Positions 27,101-39,100 of a stretch of 64,000 nucleotides of DNA are shown here, piece by piece; position 1 is the first letter of the stretch, and each line of letters begins with the position of its first letter. The notes below the pieces were generated by a model, which saw only the letters and a program-made list of their open reading frames with translations, searched no databases and was not told where the DNA came from. The DNA comes from Symsagittifera roscoffensis (Eukaryota > Xenacoelomorpha > Acoela > Convolutidae), in contig NC_087065.1 in assembly GCF_963678635.1 (NCBI RefSeq), forward strand, positions 70,356,630 to 70,420,629, written 5' to 3'. The position numbers were made by a program, and so were the translations under genes.

Positions 27101-30100
27101 CTGTTTCAAAGACCTATCAATTTTTCTTTGATTTTCACGCGCTACTTATGGGCTTCCAATGTTTATCTCACGCTTGGGAAAACATATTTTGGCAGTTTTT
27201 CAGTTAGCTAGCAGAAGCTATCAAATACAAAAGTATCAAATATAGCAAAAGGTGTGTCAAAATTATTGGTTGTTTAGATCTGAAATAACTAAAAAAAACT
27301 AAATTTCAGATCTAAAATTAGATTTGATATAGATTTTTTCAAATCTGAAATAACCACGAGAAGCAAAACTTCAGATCTGAAATTAGATCTGAAATAACCC
27401 ATTCCTAAAGTATCCAAGCGTTATTTTATCATTTCACAACCCATTTTAGATCTGAAATTTAGATATGAAAAAGATTATTTCAGATCTGAATTAGAACATT
27501 TACTAGGTACGGGATAATTGAATTTTTTTGATGGATATTGTACAAATTATCATGATTTGTAGATAACTTTAAATAAGAACAACAAGCTTCTCAAATTTTT
27601 GACCAAATTTATTAGTTTTCAAGAAATTAATGATTATAAACAAAACTGTAACACTTGAAAGACCTGAATGAAACTGGTTACTCTGAACTACATAACTCAA
27701 GGGTTGACGAAAATCACCGGGGGTTAGACAATTTTCATTACGAGGCCAAATGGTGCATTGGATGTCTTTCAACATGTCAAAATTTTGTCGGAATGATCAA
27801 AGAAAACGAAGGAGCAAAAGAAGAAGAAAAGAATCGAGCGTCCTCGTTGCGGAATCCGCTTAAAATTCACAAAACACACAGTTTGATTACGTTATATTTG
27901 AAGAAAAAAGCGTTTTTCATTTCAGGCGTGGGGGGTCAAAATTATCAGGGGGATCCCGCAATTTTAGATAAGTTATGATTAATATATATGCTCTAGTCAA
28001 AAAACTTCTTGCATTTTAAAAATGGCAAACAATTTTGTCCATTCATTCCAGACCACAATTTTTCAAGCTGAAAAACATTTTTTGGAGTTTTGAAAAAAAG
28101 AATTCTTTTCTAAAAATTGACAACAAGTTTAATGATATAAGAACTCCGGAAAGGTCCATTCAGAGCCCACAAAAGTTGGGGGTCAATATTCTAGGGGAAT
28201 GGGGTCTATGAAGAAGTCGACTTGTACTGCGGGATCCCAACAATTAAGTAGTGCTGAGTATGCGTAATGACGGGGTTTCAAATTTGAATTTCGAATTACA
28301 GCTCTTTTTCGGTTTCCTACCTCCTCGAAAATTTTCAAAAAAAAAGTTCATAAATTTTTCACACTGCATTTTGAATGTAAGAAAAGTTGTAAAAAGTGTT
28401 CACCGGGCATTTTTCATGTGAGAAATTATGTACAAATTTGTTCACCTGTTCACGCTGACACGTTTAAATGTAATTTATAACATGAAAAGCCATTTTAAAA
28501 AGACTTTCATACATTGAATTTCATTAAAACTCAAAGGGGGAACTGGAAAAGAGCCCAAAATTCTTTTTCTCATCAGTATTTGCTGCAGGTTTACCTTATG
28601 CACTTGGAGTTCGCCCAAGCAGTTCTGACAGACTCGCTCGTACTCTGTATGCAGAAGGGTCATGTATTTCTCTTGAATGGCCACTGAAAGCAAAAACAGA
28701 ATTTACACAAGAGGGGAGGGGGACTTCAATTCCCAAGCGAGAAAAAAAAGACGATTAAATGAGCTTTTAAACCAAGAAAATACGAACATACAATTCGAAA
28801 TTCCAAGCAAAAACAGGAAAAATAAACTTTTAAAATCTAAGAACGTAGCAAACAGATGGTTGGACAAGTAAAAAAGAACTTAAGAAAACCGAAAAAAAAA
28901 TTAATTGAAAATGTTTGCACATTTTTTAATTTTCGAAGAAAAAATATATTGTTAAAGCTCTTTAAAAATCAACAGTGTTTTCGATTGGCAACTTTTTCAT
29001 TAATTTATCGCATTTGAAGTTCAGAGGTTTTTATCCCTCCGAAAATTCAGAAAGTTAAAGTCAAAATTGAAAATAGAGATAATCAAACTATCGTACAGCA
29101 AAAAATTAAAGGTCACGAAAAAGACGAATGACGTCATTCACGTTTTTTCATAACCTTCTTTTTGATCTGTTCGATACCGGAATTTACCTTCCTTTAAAAA
29201 AAATCAAAAATTCAACCGCGAAAAATCAAAATTGAGCGTGAACAAATTTTAAGTCTTTTTCCTGAAAAAAAAAGAACAATAAATCATCACGATCTATATA
29301 AAGGCCATTATTTTACTGGAATTACTGGAAAAGTCAAAAGAAAATCATCACGATCTATATAAAGGTCATTATTTTACTGGAATTACTGGAAAAGTCAAAA
29401 GAAAATCATCACGATCTATATAAAGGTCATTATTTTACTGGAATTACTGGAAAAGTCAAAAGAAAATCATCACGATCTATATAAAGGTAATTATTTTACT
29501 GGAATTACTGGAAAAGTCAAAAGAAAATCATCACGATCTATATAAAGGTAATTATTTTACTGGAATTACTGGAAAAGTCAAAAGAAAATCATCACGATCT
29601 ATATAAAGGTAATTATTTTACTGGAATTACTGGAAAAGTCAAAAGAAAATCATCACGATCTATATAAAGGTAATTATTTTACTGGAATTACTGGAAAAGT
29701 CAAAAGAAAATCATCACGATCTATATAAAGGTCATTATTTTACTGGAATTACTGGAAAAGTCAAAAGAAAATCATCACGATCTATATAAAGGTAATTATT
29801 TTACTGGAATTACTGGAAAAGTCAAAAGAAAATCATCACGATCTATATAAAGGTAATTATTTTACTGGAATTACTGGAAAAGTCAAAAGAAAATCATCAC
29901 GATCTATATAAAGGTCATTATTTTACTGGAATTACTGGAAAAGTCAAAAGAAAATCATCACGATCTATATAAAGGTAATTATTTTACTGGAATTACTGGA
30001 AAAGTCAAAAGAAAATCATCACGATCTATATAAAGGTAATTATTTTACTGGAATTACTGGAAAAGTCAAAAGAAAATCATCACGATCTATATAAAGGTAA

Positions 30101-33100
30101 TTATTTTACTGGAATTACTGGAAAAGTCAAAAGAAAATCATCACGATCTATATAAAGGTAATTATTTTACTGGAATTACTGGAAAAGTCAAAAGAAAATC
30201 ATCACGATCTATATAAAGGTAATTATTTTACTGGAATTACTGGAAAAGTCAAAAGAAAATCATCACGATCTATATAAAGGTAATTATTTTACTGGAATTA
30301 CTGGAAAAGTCAAAAGAAAATCATCACGATCTATATAAAGGTCATTATTTTACTGGAATTACTGGAAAAGTCAAAAGAAAATCATCACGATCTATATAAA
30401 GGTAATTATTTTACTGGAATTACTGGAAAAGTCAAAAGAAAATCATCACGATCTATATAAAGGTAATTATTTTACTGGAATTACTGGAAAAGTCAAAAGA
30501 AAATCATCACGATCTATATAAAGGTAATTATTTTACTGGAATTACTGGAAAAGTCAAAAGAAAATCATCACGATCTATATAAAGGTAATTATTTTACTGG
30601 AATTACTGGAAAAGTCAAAAGAAAATCATCACGATCTATATAAAGGTAATTATTTTACTGGAATTACTGGAAAAGTCAAAAGAAAATCATCACGATCTAT
30701 ATAAAGGTAATTATTTTACTGGAATTACTGGAAAAGTCAAAAGAAAATCATCACGATCTATATAAAGGTCATTATTTTACTGGAATTACTGGAAAAGTCA
30801 AAAGAAAATCATCACGATCTATATAAAGGTAATTATTTTACTGGAATTACTGGAAAAGTCAAAAGAAAATCATCACGATCTATATAAAGGTAATTATTTT
30901 ACTGGAATTACTGGAAAAGTCAAAAGAAAATCATCACGATCTATATAAAGGTAATTATTTTACTGGAATTACTGGAAAAGTCAAAAGAAAATCATCACGA
31001 TCTATATAAAGGTAATTATTTTACTGGAATTACTGGAAAAGTCAAAAGAAAATCATCACGATCTATATAAAGGTCATTATTTTACTGGAATTACTGGAAA
31101 AGTCAAAAGAAAATCATCACGATCTATATAAAGGTAATTATTTTACTGGAATTACTGGAAAAGTCAAAAGAAAATCATCACGATCTATATAAAGGTAATT
31201 ATTTTACTGGAATTACTGGAAAAGTCAAAAGAAAATCATCACGATCTATATAAAGGTAATTATTTTACTGGAATTACTGGAAAAGTCAAAAGAAAATCAT
31301 CACGATCTATATAAAGGTCATTATTTTACTGGAATTACTGGAAAAGTCAAAAGAAAATCATCACGATCTATATAAAGGTAATTATTTTACTGGAATTACT
31401 GGAAAAGTCAAAAGACTTATGACGTGCAATATTAGAAAATTAAGTCACTTTGGAAGCTATTTTACCCTAAAAATGATGATATGAAACAAACTCGGCTACA
31501 CATTTAAAATCGGTGAGATTTTCAAAAAAGATGAAAATGTACTATTTAAACCGATGACTCACGGAGTTGTTTGGAGAACTGTCCCATGGCACTGTTCCAC
31601 TGATACACATTCGACTTGTGAGACTTAGGGGGGATAAAAGTCTCCCTGAAACAAAAAAAAATGCTCAATTTGTCAAACAAAACTATTAAAACTATTAGAT
31701 ACTACAAAACTACCCCCCCTTGCAAGAGGTACAGATTCGTTACTAGGTACAAAACGTACATTTGCTTAACTATTGCATTATTTTTTTATAAGGGCGGCAA
31801 TTCGTTATTAGGTACCCTAGAGGGGGGATAATTTAAGAGATCCGACAAAACTTGTGCGAATCAGAGAATTATTTTCTAGATTTTCACTATAAACCTCTTT
31901 TCCACAACCCCCAAGCGAACCCATATGAACTTTAATTTTAAAAACCTAAATTAACACGGTCATTATAATTGAGGATAAAACAAATGCTAGTCAATTTTTA
32001 AAACCTCTGTTTGAGTATAAAAACAATCTCTTACTTGAAAGTTACAATCAACTCTTTTCGTGCATTATTCAGCATCTCCTGCTCATCGTAAAACTTTTCA
32101 AGAATGGCAGAGGCACTTTCAGGTTTCGTAACTTCCGATGAGTTCATGTACTCTTTGAATTCGGCTAGGAGCACGTTCTGCTTGGTGGTGCGCCAGAAGT
32201 TCCTCTTGTCAGTCCAGTTCTCACGCAGACTTCGTTCCAGTTCGAACTCGTGTTTGACCATTAGACCGATGAACTCAGAGAGCCGAACTTCATTTTCCAT
32301 CAGCACTTCGTTCAAAGACTGAAAAATAACAATTGAAGATTTGTTTTGTAGTCAGAAAATTCTGTAGACCGAAAAATATCTAATAACCTTGAAATTGAAA
32401 TGGTTTGAAATTTGGAAGATTCTTTTACTGATCAATATGACATGTTATCGACCTTATTTTGACTCGGCAAATTTTAATATTTCGAGCACTGTCGAAACTT
32501 CAATGACATTTTAACTGAAACATAGCTGTTTTTGAGAACTTTTTTGGAAAAAGTTCTCCAAAGAAACCTGTTTTTTATATAAATTGACATCAAAAACACC
32601 TTGAGTAAATTTTTAGGTTTCGTTAATTTAAAATGGCTGTCGTAGAAAAGTAGCGAAGGGTTTCCATTTAGTAAAGATTATTGAACTGACTTGTGTCTCG
32701 ACTTCCATCAATTTGCGCACATCTGCGGGCAGCAAGTGGGCGATCCTCTCGAATATGAGGAAGTACTTTCTGAGGATGTCGAAAGTGAGACTCCTCCTCC
32801 TTTTTTCCATCTGCTTCAAGTCCCAGTCCAGTTTGCGGATGGACTCCTGTCTGAACTTACAGATCTCCAACACTGCCTCCCACACTTTGAACAGACCCCC
32901 ACTGTCGAAACTCTGCAGCACCTAAGAGAGAAGATATTTGGACTCGAATTTCTTCTACTTCCCAGCAAATTACAAATTGTCTATTATCATAATTGTTTTA
33001 CGTTTTTTATGGCTAAAAGCGCAATGTTACGATGTAAAGAATAAAGAACCAATCTGATCATAATAACTTTTGTTCATTAAGCCAAATTTCATAAGATTAT

Positions 33101-36100
33101 GAGCAATTTTAAAAAAGAATTAACTTTGGGGCTGGAAAGGAAAAAAATTAGATTCTACACAGAGGTGAAGCTGAGCTTCACACCACATGCGACACAACAC
33201 AAATAAGCGACAAAAAAATCAATAATATCGAAAAAATTAGATCTATCATAATGACTGGAACTAATTTTGAAACACAAACATGCCGAGACAATAGAATGTG
33301 AAATTAACAAACGGAAGATAATTAACCAAGCGGTAACAAATACCTTGGCAGAAACCTTTTGAGCCGAAGAAAAATCAACAAGATTTAACATTTATGAAAA
33401 TGCCCCGTAGCCTTCAAAAGAACCAAAAAACATTATTTGATCGTCAAATGAAAGAATATGAGACAACTAGGCCGACATAAAATAGCCCGAAACCTAGGAA
33501 GCCCAAAACAACGAAAATAAAAAAAATGTAAAAAGTTTAACTTAATAGGAAGTTATTAAGCACCCCTCGCCCTCAAAACACAGACACGCTCAACAGGAAG
33601 CTCGTTTTTTCGCTCGTCGAAGGACGCAATAAGAGGCCGATAAGACGATATAATATAGGCCGAAACCTATCAACCCGAAAAAAAAAACAAGGTGACGAAA
33701 AATCGTTGTCATGAAAAATGTGAATTATACTTTTTATTAAGATGTTTAGCATTTTGTTCAACCCACAGTGAGGAAAAAAAATGTTTCCATCGAAACAATT
33801 TGAAAATAGGTCACTAAGCAGATAAAAAAATAGGCCAAAATCATTTGAGCAGAATACATTTTTTATCGAAAAATATATATATATATATACACGTACAACT
33901 AATATGAAAACCAAAAAATTGAAATAATGAGGTATCAATAGGAAAAAAAACCTGATAATTCTGAATGTAATGAGAAAAAATTTAACAAAAATCAACTTTT
34001 TTTAACACTACGTTTGGCCTGTAGACACCATGGAAAACTTCTGTTCGTTACTGCAGACAAAAATCTTATTGAAGACTAGGAGAAATATGAGCGTTTTTTA
34101 TGGAGTCTATCCTTGGATTCTAGGAAACTTTTCCGTATGTATTAAACAAGCTCAAGCAAAAATGCTAACAACTACAAAGCTATATTTACAACAATTGGTT
34201 AAGCTCTTGAAGTTATATTTTGAGTCGACTCAACTGATGATGAAATTAAAAGAGCAAAAAAACTGCTCGTATATCAGGGAAAAGCCCTGAATGTTCCGAC
34301 TATCCCTTAATTCATATCGAATAGTTTTTGGGAAACGAAAAAAAAATTGAAAACCTTTAAATTTTGGACAATATCAAAGTAAGAAATGTTGAGTCGTACG
34401 AAATAAATACGATCCCATCAGCTAGCCTCAATTCAATTTGGAACGATTTTGTTGTGAGGGATAATTCGCCACGCATAAATATTTCGCGTTACGCTATCAG
34501 CACTAGATGGCAAAAAACTCAGATCGGAAGCAATAATAGCGCAAGAAATGGCAAAATGTCTGAAAAACAGATTCAACGTTTTTTAAATGAAATTATCAAG
34601 TTTGATTTAGAAATAATTGAAAATCTCGTAGACAAGATGATAAACATAGCTGCCAGTGTACCTAAGAAATGCTTTTATTACTATATTGTTCGATAAAATA
34701 GTTCTTTATATTTTAGTTCGGCAAAAAAGTGTTTCCAAGTTCTCTGCTTTTCAATATTACTAAGATCTAATTGCGGTAAATACTTTTTTTTCAATTTTTG
34801 AAGTTGAAAAAAAAAGTATTATAGATCACAATTTTTACCAATGAAACTAAATATATTTTTTTTTCTCTTAAATATTGATCTCTTGAAAGATATTTAGAAA
34901 CGGGTAGCAGGATCTAATAGTGTTCTAGCATTTGTTTCAAATGACGTAAACGAATTTATTACGTTTTTTTTCGATATTTTGTTTTCGTTCAAATTAAAGT
35001 GATCCGGTGAAAAAACAATTGATGGACTAACATTACATGGAGTGCAAATCTATGCTCTTAAGCCTGAGCTATAAAGTTACCGGCCATCAGCATTAACCAG
35101 CGTAAGAACATTTTTAATTAAAAAAAAGATCATCAGTTTTGCTGTTCGAATACGAAACAGGGTCGCATCCAAAAAAGGGTCAGAAAAATAAAAGTTGTCA
35201 TAAAAATATTGGTTGCTGATTGCTTGAATTTGGCTTTCAATTATCAATTGTTCATCTCGATGATTCATTACCATTACATGTTAGATTTTCTACAGATTTT
35301 GCATGAATGTTCTTTTCTTCAAGAAGATTGTTTGAAACAGTTTTGAACGTTTTTTAAAACTTCCCGGATCGATAAAAAGTTAACATTGATTCCAAATTTG
35401 AAACTAATTTCTTAACATCACTAACATTACAGGCATTATGCAGCCTTTTTCCTTGATTTTTCTGAAACTAGGTTTACAAAAGTCTATTTTAAATGACTTC
35501 TGATGTTCTAAACTGCAATAAAATATCCCAGCAAGTGAACAGATTCGAGCAACATTTCGAACAAAGTAAATTGACTTAAGAACAATGAGATAGCGGCTCT
35601 TTTCCAGTTTCCTCCCCTTCAAATTAATTTTTGAAAACCTTATTTAACGTAGTCATAATGCAGTGAAAATTGGCATGGTGAACAAATTGACAATTATGAA
35701 CAGATTTGTTCTTCAAACATTACAGCGTAACATCACGCATTTAGCCGTAATAACACGTAAAACAAACACAAAACTCGGTATTTTGAAAGGTGGGGGAGAA
35801 AGTGGAAAAGAGCCGAGATAGCTTTTCATAAAGAGTTTACGAGGAGAGAGTAAAAAAAAACAATCGAAATTAGGCTCTTTCTCCTTTCCCCCCACCTGTA
35901 AATTTAGTAGTAAGTTTACTGTTCATATTTTCCGATCTTTATGAAAATTGGCAAGCGGACTAATTACGCCATGGCAAACATATTTGGTCTTCATAATTAA
36001 CCTTGTAAAACCACTCGTTACACCATAAAATTGATGATCGTACGAGGTGGGGGGAGGAAAAAGAGCCCAAGATTACCTCCTGGTCGTCAATGCTAGTCAT

Positions 36101-39100
36101 GATGCGATCAATCTCGTCCTGTTGTCGTTCCAGGAAATCACTGGTCTCTTGTGAACGCTTCTGCATTTCACCGTCTATCTCCTAGAACAAACTTCTAATT
36201 CTCACTTTAAAAAAAATTACTGATGATTCGAACGCAGAAATGTATAGAAGCAAAATCAAGCGTTTTTTTTAAATCGCTTCCAAAGATTTCTGTACAATTC
36301 TTCTGACAGCTTACATGATCAAAAATTTCAAAAGTTTGTGGGAATCAACTCACAAAGAACCGATATTATGAGAATTTTTTCTCGAGCAGATTAAAAACAG
36401 AAGAAAAAATCACTTATTTGTCGAGACGTGTTATGACCCTCAGTAAGCAAGACCATTATCCTGTCGTACCCATTACAGAAAACGTCACAAACTGTTTGTT
36501 TGACGCCTTTGGAGGGTCTCTCGACATATCTAAGGAAGTTCAAGAAACTGAATGAGGGAACAGATGGACTGTGAGTGTGAACCTCCAAGGCAAACTGTAT
36601 TTAGTCCCGGGGGAAACATTGGCCGTAAATGCGTTGATCTTTTAACGAAAGAAGTCTGCCGATTGAACCAAAACGAATGTTCAGAACGACTTCTTGTATT
36701 CAGCCGATTAATCTTACAGCGGGACCCAATGATAAAAACCACACGTGATGTGAGAGCTTTGATAGGAAGACGACTTGAAGACTGGGAAAATAGTAAGTTC
36801 AATATTCTACTACAAGAAGCCAAACGATGTTCACAAAAACAACCGAGAAAACCCATGAAAAAAAAAACAGATCTGAAGACGAGCACACCGCAGTGGTTTT
36901 TGCACGAATGATGATGGAAGTAAAAGTTCGGTCTGCCATGCGTTGGCTGACAAGCAGATCTGGCGGAGGTTTGCTTCATCCAAATGACGAATTTATTGAT
37001 TCCACAACAAAAACAAGAAAATTAGTCATTGACATTCTGAAAGAAAAACATCCCGTAGCAAAACAGTCAAAAGAAGAAGCAAGAATACAAGTAGACAGCT
37101 TGCCTGAGTTAGAAACAGTAACCATCACTTCTTCTTGTATAGAAAAATTTGCGAGGTCAATGCACGGTGGAGCCGGACCTTCAGGAACAGATTTGGAACA
37201 CTGGAAAGACGCATTTCTTCGATTTGGAGGACACAGTTCGGCTTTGAGAGACGAAGTGGCAGCGCTGATCACAAAGATAGCTAACGAAATTATTCCATGG
37301 AACCAAATACGAGCATTGATGTCAGGTCGTCTGATCGCTTTGGACAAGTGCCCCGGAGTTAGACCCATTGGCATAAGTGAGTGTTTGCGAAGAATAATGT
37401 GTAAATGTATGGCCGAAGCGACCAAAAAAGATCTCGAAGAAACCTGTGGATCTCAACAACTAGCTTGTGGTGTGAAAGCAGGAATAGAAGGAGCTGTACA
37501 CGCAGTGGAGGAATTGTTTAATAGCACCAAAGAGGACGGACATGGTCTTCTATTGATGGATGCCTCAAATGCATTCAATGCATTGAACAGGGAAACGGCT
37601 CTATGGAATGCTAGAATACTTTGGCCAAGGTGCTCACGATTTCTTTTCAACACTTATAGAGGGTATGCGCCGCTAATTGTTGCAGGAACGACAGAACTTC
37701 TTTTCAGTAGTGAAGGCACTACACAGGGTGATCCACCAACGATGTTATTCTATGGTGTTTCATTGATGCCATTGATTGAATCACTCAAAGACCGAGATAA
37801 GTATTTACAAACATGGTATGCAGATGATTTGGGAGCTCTCGGCGCACTAGAAAACCAGGTTGAATGGTTGTCATCTTTGACTGAAAACGGCCCGAAGTAT
37901 GGCTATTACCCCGAGCCAAGCAAAAGTTATTTGGTTGTTCACCCGAAATTTGTTGAAAAAGCTCATCAATTGTTTGACAGGTTCGGCATCAGAATAGTTG
38001 AAGGTAGAAGATATTTGGGCGGATTTATTGGCTCTGATGAAGGCAAAATTCGTTTCACTTTAAAAAAGGTCCAAGAATGGTTGGATTGTCTTGGCGAGTT
38101 GTCCAAAGTGGCAGAAAAAGAACCTCAAGCTGCTTTAGTTGGATTAACAAGATCACTGCAATGCGAATGGAATTTTGTCCAGAAAGTAGTCAAAGATACG
38201 TCGCAGTTGTTTGCTCCTCTCGAGAAGATGTTGGAGGAAAACTTTTTGCCAAGCTTACTAGGAACTTCTAGTGTCACACACTCAGATCGTGTTTTGTATT
38301 CACTTCCTGTCAAGAGGGGGACTAGGTGTGCGAAATCCAATAGAAGGTGCCGAACTGGCATTTTCCACTTCACGTGAAGCAACCGACTGTCTCGTGAGTT
38401 CGATCCTTCTCCAAGATGATTTCGACCAAACTCTACACAAAACAAAGATGAGAGAAGCAAGAAAAAACCACGAGGAGAAACAAAATGCTGTGGACAAAGA
38501 TAAACTCGATGAATTGCTTGCAGTTTTACCAGCAGATCAGAAACGAGCAATCCGGAGAATAATCTACAACAACGGTTCCTTGTGGCTAACTTCGCTGCCC
38601 TTGTTGAAAGATAATTTTGATTTGTCAGCAACAGAGTTCAGAGACGCTCTAAGTGTCAGGTACAGAAAACCACTCAAACGCTCTTTCTCGAGATGCGATG
38701 GATGTCAACAAGATTTTGACTTACAGCATGCACTTTCTTGCAAGAAGGGCGGACTGACAACACTACGACACAACGAAATAAGAGACGCAGTGGGCGATCT
38801 TGCTTCACTTTTGTGGAAGGATGTGAAAAGAGAACATGTCGTAAAAGAACCAGATGTAGAAAATGGAACCCCGGCACTAATTGCAGATCTTTCAGCTCGT
38901 GGGGTTTGGGATAGACAGTCGGCTGCGTCGTTCGACATCCGTGTTACAAACACTGACGCTCCGTCTTACCAAAACCGCAATCCCATGAATGTACCGAAAA
39001 CTGCAGAGGTTGAGAAGAAAAATAAGTATGGACCAGCTTGTGAAGAAAACACATGTCTTTCACTCCACTGGTCACTTCAATAGATGGTGTTTTGGCACCG

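Noticed and set aside
29282-31414. CRISPR-like regular repeat
   Set aside because: The 61-bp units abut directly with no unique spacers, no cas genes are present and the genome is animal; it is a minisatellite.
33573-33995. 140-residue minus-strand frame rich in Phe and Ile
   Set aside because: AT-rich translation overlapping a dispersed repeat and a TA tract; no splice support or family features.
34030-34696. Two plus-strand frames starting MENFCSLL and MDNIKVRN
   Set aside because: They overlap the hairpin repeat family copy and show no conserved motif; most likely chance frames in repeat DNA.
37453-38631. Several minus-strand frames opposite the retrotransposon
   Set aside because: They mirror the RT and endonuclease coding sequence, and the same frames recur in each tandem copy only because the plus-strand code is copied.
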